This document shows, piece by piece, positions 1 through 10,322 of a stretch of DNA of 64,000 nt (position 1 is the first letter of the stretch; every line of letters starts with the position of its first letter). This DNA comes from Phlebiopsis flavidoalba (Eukaryota > Basidiomycota > Agaricomycetes > Polyporales > Phanerochaetaceae): the NCBI GenBank assembly GCA_035772785.1, contig JAOCPU010000017.1, positions 248,001 through 312,000 on the forward strand, given 5' to 3'. A model generated the notes under the pieces. It was not told where the DNA came from, did not search any database, and saw nothing but the letters and a program-made list of their open reading frames with translations. Made by a program: the position numbers and the translations under genes.

Positions 1-2100
1 GCCCCTGCCGCAGGGATACTGCAAGGTGCGTGTAAGTAGCTGATACCAGACGGGCTCCTTCCGAAGTTCCGTTCTCACCTTCGCAATACTGTTTACGAAG
101 AACGTCAGTACCTAGGCTCTAGTAACAGATTGTATGACTCACAGGAAGGGCTCAATCCCTTGAATAAGCCCGCGCTAGACGCAGCTGTAAATTATCTAAG
201 AGCGCGGTAGAGTATGAAGATACGTACAATCCTGATTCCGCAATAATAGCACGCATTTCCCCTCCGATGTACCTGAAGGGGTTGCCTACCGGGGTGTAGA
301 GCGTTGCTGCACCCGCGATTTCACAACGTCTTTATAGCATTCAGCGGGATGGCGGACGTTCGTTTATTTCAATACTCACCCAGTGGGTAGCACGATAGCC
401 AGTATGCGATCTGAGTTCAATTTCGTCGATGTGAGCTTCGATTTTGAACGCACGATCAATGAGGCAAGACGTACACCCACCCGTCGATCCACTCGCCAAT
501 AGGTGCCCAAAACCGGCAGCTCTTTGCCGTACTTTCTTGGTGAACTGGAGTTTCGAGAACTCGAATGCTTCACGCTTCTTGGTTAGCAATGGCCACTACA
601 CTCAGCTGGACGTTCCACGTATACCTGTGTAGAAGCTAAACTCACATTAGTACGCGCGCCCAACAAGTCATAAACAGCATATTCATGCATACGCCTGCAT
701 ATGCTTGGAATTTCCTTTGTGGCCCCTCGGCAAAGGTGAACTGTTGTAGACTTCGATATGTACGGAGGACGTATATCGGTCAGGGTCCTGAGCGAAGCGT
801 CCCCAATCTCCACAGCGCATAACTCCATGAATGGCCTGAAGAAAAACCCCACTCTTCATAACACTACTTTTTCCCTCACATACTCCCTAGATGATGACAA
901 CGCAAAAACGTTTATCATTTTGCCCCTCCGTAGTTGGCACCTGCATCCTGACCTGAACCATTTCAAATGTAGAGATTACCTCACACGCCACCGGGCGTGG
1001 TAAGACGGTAGGGGAGAAACAAACCTGGACTCGCGAAATCACGCGTCGCCAGTCCCCGGCCACATGCCCGGCAGCTGCACAAGTCATCCTTGAGGGACAG
1101 TTGAGGCGAACATGGACAAAAAAACATGGGAGAAGTTATCGCTTGGAAACACCGTATGCGCAGAAGAGTAGCGAGTACAATCCAGCAATACCGACGAAGG
1201 ACTCGCCATGCCTGGGTCAAGATTCTAAACGGGACGTCAAACAGCTGCCTGATCGATTGATACAGGACCTTTGTACAGCGACAAAAGAAACCCTTCGATT
1301 GCACAGCACAATGTTTGCATTAAGATGTATCCATGGGTCCCGCTTCTGAGCGAAACCCAGCTATAGCGCATGTATATGCTAGATAAATGGGTCTGTAAGA
1401 CTGGGAGCTCACACAACAGTCCCTCTGGAAGGGGAAATATGGTGAGTCCTATCATACATCTGCTTCCAATATTGAGAGGCCATTGGTTCTCGCTCACGTG
1501 CGCAATCTGAGCAAGCGGTCCAGTGACTGATGTTCCAAAGGCGGCCCAACTGTGCATCCGAATGAGTTGAGCGTTCACGGTCTTGGAGCTTGACGATAGT
1601 GATACACGCACCGAAGTACCTGCGCGGCACCACGCAACGAATACCGCAATGGCTCGTTGAATGTAGGAGGTCCATGACTGTCAGAGGGGGAAGAAGAGCA
1701 GAGCATCTCGGGTGTGACGGTTCACTGGTTCTGAATCTCGCAAGATAAACGCAACTGGCGCGCGAGTCGGGAGAAGCCCACGCGAAGTGGCCACGTGAAA
1801 CAAAGCAGACAATGATGGCTAGCGCCCGACTGAGTTCTGCGTCTCCAAGGCTCGCGAGCTGCACGTTCCACATCTCCTTGCCATAGAAAAACGCTCGATC
1901 GCCAGCTCTAATTGTGCAGAACGGGCTCTGAGGGAGGGAGTATACCTATCGAAACTATGTGCTAGCAAAACAGGGACTAAAAGACTTGTCTACGCCCTGT
2001 CCGAAAAGCGTCAAGCAATTGGGGCTGGCACTACAGAAGGTCTGTTTCGTGGTACACATCTATCGAGTGGCACAAGACTGTGAGTAATTTATTTGTCGTA
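1..2100. other. Gene-poor left edge
   Basis: No reading frame here gives a protein I recognise. The longest open stretch is a minus-strand frame of 154 codons at 1409-1873, with no family motif and no clear splice signals. I see no terminal repeats, tRNA or microsatellite. It may be intergenic or a decayed transposon; the sequence alone does not decide. Confidence 0.4.
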
Positions 2101-2130
2101 GGTAGAAACTCAAGCCAGTTTTCAACTAGT

Positions 2131-3571
2131 GCACCGAATGGCGTCCAATCAAACCAAGAACACTCCGAAAAACCTCATCGGCGGCTCGGTTCCCGTTGTA
2201 TTCTAAGGCACGGCTCGACGCAACAATACCCGCACAACTTGCTGAGGATGCGTCCTTTCCTCGCGGACCGGAGGAGCCCGCACCATCTACTTCTGCCGTC
2301 AAGCTTGATGAGATGAAGAACGGCGAGTCCCTGGAAGTACTGCGTAAAATGATCAGAGGAGACGAGCTGTCCACGGAAACAAGAAGAAAGGGTGTGTATC
2401 TTGCCTGTTGCACGTATGTGGAGGGACTGACCACCTATATAGAGCGAAGAAATACATTGCCATAGATTGTGAGATGGTGGGGGTTGGTAACACGGTGGAG
2501 AGAAGGCAGTATCGCTTCCAGCGCGTGTGAGACGCAGGTGGTCAACTACTACGGCGTCGTAGTAGTTGGACGAGCCTTGATGCAGTAACAAGAGTGCAAG
2601 CGGGTCGTTGCACTATCGTACAAAGTGGAGTGGCGTATCCGGCCTCAGGACATGGTTCGAGGTGAGAGGAGCATAGCCGAGTTAATCCTGACATTTTCCT
2701 CATTTCTTGCCGTACTATATCACGCGACTGACGTTCGAGGAGGTGGGCCAAAGAAGGTGGCTGACTTAATTGACGGCAAAAATTCTGGTTGGCCACGCGT
2801 ACATAATGACCTCAAGGTATTGTGGTTATTCGCTAGCCGGCCTGGGTCATGCTCATTATTGGTGGTCAGGCTCTCTCTATTATCTCATCCCCATTTCTTG
2901 ATACGAGATACACCAGGCTCTTGCGGGCAAACACAGTGTTGTAAAATCTCGCATGCCTGCCTATGCGTCATTTGGTGGAACATGAGCTCGGGCTCTCCAT
3001 CCAAACTGGAGAGCACTCTTCGGTTAGTCAAAGTGAATTTTTAAACAAAACTATGTTATGATGTGTCTTCCAGGTCATCGATGCAAGGGCTCATACTATG
3101 GCTGTCTTCCGCTTGCACAGAAAAGCCTGGGAAAGTGGTCTGCCGAAGTCGTATTTTATGGCCGCTCTCCATTACAAAACAGTCTGCCTGCGAACGCGCC
3201 AGCGTCCGACCCACAAAGCGAGTCCGAAGCCGCTGTAGACAAACCACTCACCGGCAAGCGCAAGGCACGTTCACCAGCAGCTCACGACGACGCAACCTGC
3301 TTTTTCGAAGGTCCAGAAGACACATATGTCTCCAGAATTGGCGTCTGGATCATCGTCTTCGCACGTGAAAAGGCATCCCGCCTCATCCGTTCATGCTATA
3401 GCGGGACTCGTATGTCATCGCAAACAACAGAGAACACTTCCCCGGATAAGCTCCTCTGCACCCTCAACCAAGCAGTTTCCCGGCGGCGGAGGGCGTAAAG
3501 GTGTCAGCTCGGGTCTTTCTACCGTAGTGCAGAGCTTGAAGAAGGGCAGCTGGTGGAAAAGTCTTGGCTGA
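2131..3571 (+). CDS. REX4: RNA exonuclease 4 (REX4-type DEDDh 3'-5' exonuclease), frames interrupted
   Basis: REX4 enzymes are nuclear or nucleolar DEDDh exonucleases acting in pre-rRNA processing. The signature motif IDCEMVGVG (with the catalytic D and E) is encoded near 2460-2490. It is followed by VVNYYG (about 2540), IRPQDMVR (about 2640-2660), the HNDLK motif (about 2800), LLSHPHFLIRDT (about 2880-2910) and the final D block VIDARAHTMAVFRLHRKAW (about 3070-3130). The tail GRKGVSSGLSTVV (about 3500) is typical of fungal REX4. Likely introns are about 2392-2442, 2817-2869 (GTATTG..CAG) and about 3015-3070. The start codon is unresolved: the N-terminal basic region runs into a stop near 2125. 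Stops and frame changes occur around 2535 and 2588. Some may be sequencing errors, but several substitutions near 2590-2640 also suggest real divergence. Confidence 0.75.
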
Positions 3572-5850
3572 TACTATTTGAGCCAAAGTACAGGACGACT
3601 TACGATTTAATGTACGTATACTCCTTAGTCTCCGTATTTTGTGGCTGATTTGTTGTGCAGAGACATCTTAGACTACTTGGACTATAATGAAGGCCCACCA
3701 CTTTTCATTCATATGAATCACTCTCTGGGACGTGAGGTAGCGTCCGGAACCTTAAGATACCTGTCTGATTGCGGCTCAATGGCTCTGACTAACCTTATGT
3801 TTGTAACATCTTCCATGCCCAATCGCGCTGAGGAACATATCGATAACCGCCACCAGTGTCCCAAACAGGCTCTGTGTCCCGCTCAGTGCCTTTGCTCCGA
3901 GAAGGAGTGCGACTCTTCTCACATTCTTCATCAGTGTGCCGTGTTCCGCTCAGCTTCGGATTTCAGCGATGACCCTGCGTATTGATTGATCTCTTGACTT
4001 GGTGGTTAAGTTCAATACTAGTTGAATGTCTCCTTGGTCGACCCCAAGTTTTACATCGACTTTATCTAGCTCACTGACCGGATGTCGTATTACTGCGGGC
4101 CTCCACTATCCGATCGTAGGAAATCTTGATGATTTCAACTAACGAGGCCGACAACGCAATGCCGACACTGATACATGGCATGAGCTGTAAGAGTATCATC
4201 TATGTTTGTGTGGTGAGTTGAAACATCACTCCCGCGACTATCCGCAAGTTATCATCTCTCCTATTCTAACGGGTCGGTTATGTCCAAGTAGGGACGGCAC
4301 ACCACTCATCAGATTTGCATCAGATTTGGAGGGACGTCGAAAAACGCTCCCCTCGCAAGGTAATGACTGGTAGCTGCACTGTTTATGAGTGCCGCTGTCG
4401 GCCTTTCTCACCCCGTTCAATCGGTCGGACCACGCCCACCTGATACACGACATATAAGCTCTTGCGGGAGCGTACGCACATACAAGCTGTACGGCGAAAC
4501 CCAAAGGCATAATTGGGTGTAGTTGGGCCACAGAACCATGTCAGCGAGCCCTGAGGTCGGCCGCCGCTAGCCAGTTCCGCCCTTTACGGCCGTTTGAGAG
4601 TTGCAGCTCGCGCACCTCAGTAATCAGCGCAATCCTTGCCTCAATTAGAACAAGCACCGCATCCCGCATAGCACGGCTTATCATAACATACGAACATACC
4701 TGTCGACGACTTGAAGATATGCTCATTGCTCGGAGCATCCATAGCTCTAAGGGACCATCAACCGCTGGCAGGCATGTTCATTTCTATCTATTTGCTGTCC
4801 GCCCGAGCTCAGTCTGAACTGCCAGGTTGGCGACGCGCGATGTAAAAAGGAGGACAGTTGATAGATCTGATAAGTCGGGTTTGCGAATCGGCAAGTCGCA
4901 GCGCCACGAAGAGATCATTTCCTCCTTTTCATGGCCTGACCACCAACAGTTGCCATCCAAAACCCTACAGGCATAATTCTCGCCTGCAATCAGCGCTGAT
5001 ATGTACGTCGAATATGCGCGGCCGAGAATCATGGGTTCGCGAAACTCAGTGCGCCTAAAAATCGCCATGCCTTGCCATATTCTCACGCAAGAATCAGATG
5101 TGGCCACGCCATATTCATTGTCTGACTCGACGTTCGCCAGGTCGTCAGTCGTGATCTCAATCACTAAATCCATGGGGCGTGTCGCTGTCCAAACACGAAC
5201 TAGTCATTTTGGATCAAAGCGGTGAATTCGGGCCTAGCCAGCGGGGCGGAGGCGGTCCCGCCCTCCGTTGCATAGCCTCCATCGGAGTACGTTAGCTCCC
5301 GCCCTTGTTCGCCGACAAGAGGCCCCGAACATTTGAATTATCTAGAATAATACACTCGCAATACCATTAATCCATTTGGCAGTGTTCCAAGTACAGCGGA
5401 AGCCAGCCGCTCAGATTCGCTAGTCTGTCACCGCTGCCGCCGGCGATCTCGTCCCTCCGCGTCGACCCTGCCATGGCGACTTGTTCCCCGAACCAAGGTT
5501 GCGTCCAGCGGATGACTCGCGGGAAGCTGTGCATAGATGCACTCTTAACCAGTCGCTGGCACGACCTCCGCCTCGGTTGACATCCAAGTTGTTGACCCTT
5601 GACGCTGTCGTTGCTCGTTGCCCCCTAACTCCTCCTTGTGCACTCCCCGTCGATGCGGGAAGCACGCTGAGAAAGGTCACGCGTCTTCCGCCCTCACCCT
5701 GTAAGGGGGGTATGGGCTAGGAGTCTTGAAGACCCTCACGCGGAGCGTTTCTGTGCTTGGCTCTTCCTACATGCACTATCTGTGGTCGAAGACAATGGCG
5801 CCTCGAAAACACTGGGACTCGAAGAGGGGAGTGGCGTTTGAAGCCGGGGT
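3572..5850. other. Intergenic stretch, nothing recognised
   Basis: An open frame of about 114 codons at 3641-3985 (+) and minus-strand frames at 4541-4738 and 4784-5173 have no family motif I can name. A GC-rich hairpin-prone segment (GGGGCGGAGGCGGTCCCGCC) lies at about 5240-5265. No tRNA or terminal repeat was found. Confidence 0.35.
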
Positions 5851-5889
5851 GCGCGCTCAAGAGAAAGCACTTCGGCGATTGGCTCCTCG

Positions 5890-7942
5890 TTGAATATCTC
5901 TCAAGTCGAAGACTACACTGCCTTGCACGCTGACCCTCTACATCCTCCCCATTCCCCAAATATCTTCGTTTTAGTGGCACCGTCGAGACCTCCGCGCCTC
6001 ACAATTACCTCTACAACATTCTTTTTTTGCATTAACATGCACCGTGTGTGCGTTGTCATACTTCACCAACGCTTCATTTACACTAAGTCTGTAATATCCT
6101 CCCAGTCGCCGCCGCAACCTGTATTATTGTCAACCTCTATTAAGTGAGTCTTGTCTTCAACTGCGGCACCAACCCATCTGACGCCTCATCTTCCGATGGG
6201 CGCACAGTTCAGCTCTCGCAATCAGGTTTCGGTGTAACCGATAATCAGGGTATCCAACATCCCAACCCTAAGCCAAGCTGGGGTACGTCCAACAAGTCCG
6301 TCTCTACTCGTATCCGACCTGACGTCGTAACCAGATATGTTGTCGGCCTTTTCCTGATAGCCCCACTTGGTGACTGGTCCGAACGGCGTCCATTAATCCT
6401 TATCCTGACAACCACCACCCCTTGGACTGGGACCAATCGGCATCGCCTTTAATCGCAATTTCATTGTCTTCCAGATTCTGTCTATTCTCATCGGTATCGT
6501 CAATGGCGTGTCACAGATACTGATACCTCTGGCTGCCGACCTCGCCGCGCCCGGACGCCAAGCTCCGCGATCTCGTTGCTCGTCTCAGGAATGACCTCTT
6601 AGGCATTCTCTACGCGCGGATAGTAGCCGGGGTGCATCGCACAGTTTCGTATCCTGGCGTGTGTGTATGATGTACGCCGCTGCAGGACCGCTTCACACAG
6701 GCCTAAACATACTCGCGCTGTACCTTGCCGTCCCGGATTGTCCTGTGAACGATAGGGAGCTGACGTACTTCAAAGTCTTGAAAAGCACTGTCAAGTATGC
6801 TGTAACGGAGCCAAAACTTATACAGGCGTCACTCGTCTCCATGGTCTCCATGGCATGTTTTACCAACATTCTGGGTCAGTACATCGCTAGAATGTACGCC
6901 CGGATGTCCGCGCCTCTTCTGAGATCTCTTCGTCAAGGGGGGGGGGGTTGGCCGCCCGCAGGTTACACTTACATTCTTGCTTTCCGAACCACCCCATATA
7001 ACTACGATACGTGCGTTTTCATCTCTCGTCGTACTCTTCACTTTGGCTCATGTTCCCCCAGAATCGTGATTGCCGTCCTATTTGGGCTTGTGGCGTGGCA
7101 TGAGAGATGAATTCTCTGGGTCAATCCGGCGGTACCTATATGGACGTAGCACAGGTGAAAGAATCGCTTCCCTGGACTACTGCACTCGTCTCCACGATCG
7201 CTCGGTCTGGGTTGTATTGACAACCTTCCTAAGCCATACAGAGCGGTGCCCGGATCGGTGTCCACATCGCCGCTGTGGTCATCCGTTTTTGCAGTCGGCA
7301 TCGACGTGTTCCGGGGCAACAGTCACAATATGTCTCTCTCTCATACAATAGTTTGTGTCGGGGATTGAACCCAGGTCTCGGGCGGGCAAGATATGAATGC
7401 TGTTTTTTTCAGCTGTCTGTAAGTCTTTTTTCTTCTTACTTCTATGTTTGTTCATACGCCATCAATCATACCAAAAAAAAAACGAGGGTGTGGGGGTGGT
7501 GTCATGCGACGCAAAGGGCCTGAGGCGGGGCGGAGGGGGGGGGTCGGGGGCCCGGTCGTTTGCGGGCAACAGAGTGGGGGATGGGCACTGCGTTCTGCGA
7601 ACGGGCGGAGTGTTTCGTGAAGTGACGGTTTGGAGAGCACGAGCGCCGGTAGCAGTCGATTGTCGCTGCTCGGATGGTCCGGATTCACACTTCTAGCAAT
7701 GCGTGCCCGAGGACCAACACTGTCAGCGATACACCTGGTTCGGCTACGAAGGTGGAATAGGTGCATACAAGGAAGGCGCTCAAGTTGAAGACGTTTCGGG
7801 GACGTGCAGCGCGAGTGTGACTTGGAATCCGGAAATGGCTTTTGGAAACTTCCTAGAGGCGGATGTACCCCTTGAAACGACGGCGTACCGCCGTTGCGGT
7901 CATGATTTGATTTTGGACAATTGTTTCGACACTCGTATTTAA
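5890..7942 (+). CDS. Major facilitator superfamily (MFS) transporter, frames interrupted
   Basis: This is a fungal MFS permease, a twelve-helix plasma-membrane transporter of unknown substrate. Landmarks in order: NLYYCQPLL just before an intron at 6144-6207; FGVTDNQ then VSNIPTLSQAG (6210-6290); the loop motif LFLIAPLGDWSERRPL (about 6345-6400); ILIPLAADLAAPGR (about 6515-6555); the central block LTYFKVLKSTVKYAVTEP (6750-6810); an intron at 6875-6961 (GTCAGT..CAG, containing a poly-G run); TFLLSEPP; GVHIAAVVI; and the C-terminal RYTWFGYEGG (7730-7760). Hydrophobic segments sit between these as expected. The frame changes several times, for example at GGG 6248-6250. Such slips often fall in homopolymers, so I read it as one gene with sequence errors or recent decay. 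The start is unresolved, somewhere near 5760-5890. The cytoplasmic tail ends at the TAA 7940-7942. Confidence 0.75.
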
Positions 7943-8028
7943 ATTCGTTCCCTTTTCGTTGTATTAGCTAGCTTTTACGCTGTAGCACTACTAACATTAT
8001 TATGTAAAAATATGTTCCTATCTGATAC

Positions 8029-8950
8029 TCAAGAGTACAACTTCAGTACACTAATATCACCGCAGAATTTGGAATCAAGACCGAACAAAACCTGAATAAT
8101 ATTCCTAAATATGCCAGCCCTCACAAGTATAGCCCTTTCCCTCGCTGCGCTCTGCCTATCTCCTTCCTTCTCACCGTCCGTGCAATCGTAGTAGATTTCT
8201 TTGTCTTCATTCCTTTCCGGCTCCAGACCGAGACATCTCGTCGTAAACTCAACTAGCAACCTCTCCACCTCGGCTGCATTCTTTGTGAGGTCATGACCAT
8301 CGCCATCGAAAAGCCTGAGTTCCCTATTGCCGTACTCTCCGTATGCCCGGTAAAGATAATGGGCACATCGAGGCGACAAGCACGCGGAATCAGCAGTGCC
8401 GTGAATTAGCAGCAATGGGCGCGGCGCGAGTGTCTTAATTCCATCCGTCTCGGCGGACTGAGACGCCACAGTCGCGACGCCCCACGATTGCGCTGGGGTT
8501 CACGGGACACGGACACGCTAAGGCATGGCGCACCGCCAAAAGGACCAGCCGATGAGAAAACGAAGTGCGAGGTGTTGTAATGTAGGGAGAGATAGGACAT
8601 GCATGCAAGAATGTCCGGAACGCAAATTGCCTGCGTGCGGGCCGTTCATAGTCAATGGCGGAGACAAACGGGATATTCAAGAGTGAGACTAGCTTATCAG
8701 CCACGGAGGGGTATATCCCTAGATGGTATTTCGTGTTAGTACTGAGTAGTGAAGTGACAAGCAAAGCCCACAGAATAAGTGTTCACCTGCAGGACCACTT
8801 CCACCTCCGCCCAGCACCTGACACCAGTATGACGGCAGAGTGTCTAGCGGCATATGGATCATATATGCGCGGCTCATGCAGCGTAACCGGTGCAAACACG
8901 GTCGAAGGATCCCTGACTTGAATGTTAAGGTTGCGGTTGCGGGCGACAAA
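8029..8950 (-). CDS. Alpha/beta hydrolase (prolyl-oligopeptidase-like fold), frames interrupted
   Basis: This is a serine hydrolase of unknown substrate. Reading minus: an oxyanion-type SGAG/GGGSGPAG stretch (about 8785-8830), then an intron at 8719-8786 with a perfect TACTAAC branch site, then IYPSVADKLVSLLNIP (8660-8718). Next come the nucleophile elbow region, SQSAETDGIKTLAPRPLLL (8410-8465) with the catalytic-Asp loop HGTADSACLSPRC, and the catalytic-His motif GDGHDLTKNAAEV (about 8260-8300). The nucleophile elbow GWSFGG is legible only if the two A-runs at 8538-8541 and 8557-8560 (T-runs on the coding strand) are shortened by 1 and 2. These changes sum to 3, so the frame is restored after a scrambled window. 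Two more slips fit homopolymers at 8634-8636 and 8810-8812. Probably a functional gene with sequence errors. N-terminus unresolved. Confidence 0.7.
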
Positions 8951-9281
8951 CTGGCTTTGTTATGGAACGTGCGAGGGCAGGGCGTCGGTGGACCACGTCG
9001 AGACCCGCGGAAGAGACGACGCGTACTGGGTCAGCATGACTGACTGGAGCGGGTTCTGGAAAATAGTAGCGATGAGAGTTTGAGGCATATTGGTAGATGA
9101 TCCAGACAGCTTTTTATGTTCTGGAGAGCACCACCTGCCTGGCTCCACCTGGCACCTGCTGGAGAGTTAAAGTTGTCCGTCCGCAGCGACCAATACCCAC
9201 TCAACCATCTGCATTCTGTCATAAAGATCTGGCGAGTCATTCTAAAATCCTGAACCTAGCTAGTGACGAGTGTGCTCTGTG

Positions 9282-9289
9282 CTGCCCAC
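9282..9289. repeat. Left target-site duplication, 8 bp
   Basis: CTGCCCAC directly abuts the left terminal repeat of the transposon and is repeated exactly at 10180-10187. Confidence 0.9.
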
Positions 9290-9313
9290 TAAGGCTCCAA
9301 CTGTTTAGTTTAT
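9290..9313 (+). repeat. Left terminal inverted repeat (24 bp)
   Basis: Exact reverse complement of 10156-10179. Confidence 0.9.
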
Positions 9314-9413
9314 TTACTGTTTATAAACTGTTTAAAACTGTTTATGTTTATGTTTATTTACAGAATTGTCCGTAAACTGGCGTAAACTGTTTATAAACAG
9401 TAAACTAAACAGT
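9300..9413. repeat. Left subterminal ACTGTTTA array
   Basis: Short units of the form ACTGTTTATAAACTGTTTA are repeated with small variations. The array begins ACTGTTTAGTTTA and ends with its reverse complement TAAACTAAACAGT, so it is itself a palindrome. Confidence 0.8.
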
Positions 9414-10076
9414 CACTATACATCAGTGTGTAAAGCCTTCTACAGCATCAAGCTGCTCATTTTGAATCACACTCTACAGTTGCAGGCACCCGATTCCGAC
9501 GTTGTGTCAGGCTCGACACGGAACGTCGGCCAAGGCGCGCGTCGGTGAGGCGTCTAATTGCCAATAACAAGACAGGGCGGGACCGTCCACGCACGCCTTG
9601 CAATGCTTTCGTATGCATCAAGCAACAAGAAGAGTGAAACAGGTAGGTTGTAACTGTCCCCACCGGAAAACTTGAGCTGTAAATTACTCCTGTACTGGTA
9701 TGCAGATTAGGACAGCCAGAAGTCGTGATGTTCCTTCGAAGTTCGAAATTCTGCTCAGGGCCGGCCGGAGCTCTCTTTCACACGCCTCTGCGCAGGCTAT
9801 CAAACTCGCTACAGACCTGTGAGAATGGTACTATGCGTCATGACTTACACTGGCCTTGCTTGAACGCATTGAGATCCCATAAAACCTCTCGCGCCAATGG
9901 TCCTCTCGCCAGTGCTTCGCGCTTAGCGCCAGACTGAGCGAGCTGTCGGTCGTCGTGCCCCCTCTCGTCACCTCGGATGCAACAGGCGGATGTCTCAGGC
10001 AGCCATGAATCGTAATACACGATCAATATGTCTCTCCTATAGCTCCTGGAGGCCGATTTCGTAGAGGACAGCATAT

Positions 10077-10170
10077 ACTGTTTAGTTTACTGTCTATAAA
10101 CTGTTTATAAACTGTTTATAACTGTTTACTGTTTATTTACAAAATTTTCGTAAACATAAACTAAACAGTT
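10077..10170. repeat. Right subterminal ACTGTTTA array
   Basis: This mirrors the left array. It starts TACTGTTTAGTTTACTG, contains several CTGTTTATAAA units, and ends in TAAACTAAACAGTT next to the right terminus. Confidence 0.8.
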
Positions 10171-10179
10171 GGAGCCTTA
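10156..10179 (-). repeat. Right terminal inverted repeat (24 bp)
   Basis: Exact reverse complement of the left terminal repeat. Confidence 0.9.
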
Positions 10180-10187
10180 CTGCCCAC
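10180..10187. repeat. Right target-site duplication, 8 bp
   Basis: CTGCCCAC, identical to 9282-9289. Confidence 0.9.
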
Positions 10188-10216
10188 GAAAAGTAGAGAA
10201 TCGAGGCATTTGAGAC

Positions 10217-10221
10217 AAAAA
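10217..10221 (-). terminator. RNA polymerase III terminator of tRNA-Leu
   Basis: Five T residues on the minus strand begin 6 nt after the tRNA 3' end, as expected for Pol III termination. Confidence 0.7.
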
Positions 10222-10226
10222 GGACT

Positions 10227-10315
10227 GATGAGAGTGGGATTCGAACCCACGCCATTACTGACTAGTAGATCTTACAACCTGAAACTAGCGCCTTAGACCA
10301 CTCGGCCATCTCACC
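10227..10315 (-). tRNA. tRNA-Leu(CAG): tRNA-Leu (anticodon CAG), with a 10-nt intron
   Basis: Read on the minus strand, the acceptor stem GGTGAGA pairs with TCTCATC. The D-arm/box A region is TGGCCGAGTGG and the T-arm/box B is GTGGGTTCGAATCCCAC. The anticodon stem CTAGT/ACTAG closes the loop TT-CAG-GT, interrupted after position 37 by a 10-nt intron (TTGTAAGATC), the canonical nuclear tRNA intron site. An extended variable arm (about 11 nt) fits a class II leucine tRNA. CCA is not clearly encoded as part of the gene. The 3' end faces the hAT-like element; 39 bp separate it from the element's target duplication. Confidence 0.93.
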
Positions 10316-10322
10316 ATTCTGG

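Larger units (their letters stand above)
9290..10179. mobile_element. hAT-like non-autonomous DNA transposon (MITE-type), 890 bp, complete
   Basis: The element has perfect 24-bp terminal inverted repeats (9290-9313 and 10156-10179, starting TAAGGCTCCAACTG) and a perfect 8-bp target-site duplication (CTGCCCAC). That is the hallmark of hAT-superfamily insertion. Inside each terminus lies an AT-rich array of about 100 bp of ACTGTTTA/TAAACAGT units, resembling the subterminal transposase-binding arrays of hAT elements. The internal 660 bp (about 9414-10076) has no transposase motif and no long frame, so a transposase would have to come from elsewhere. Intact repeats and duplication suggest a fairly recent insertion. 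Assignment to hAT rather than another 8-bp-duplicating superfamily is inferred from duplication length and architecture. Confidence 0.85.

Noticed and set aside
7352..7385. GGGATTGAACCCAGG-like string resembling a tRNA T-arm
   Set aside because: No acceptor or anticodon stem can be built around it, and the same bases encode the GIEPRSR segment of the MFS transporter.
2131..8950. Calling REX4, the MFS transporter and the hydrolase pseudogenes
   Set aside because: Many disruptions are single-base homopolymer changes that restore conserved motifs when corrected, so sequence error is the simpler explanation. Real decay remains possible, mainly for REX4.
9300..10170. Repeated ACTGTTTA units considered as a CRISPR-like array
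   Set aside because: Units are contiguous with no unique spacers, lie inside a transposon and the genome is eukaryotic.
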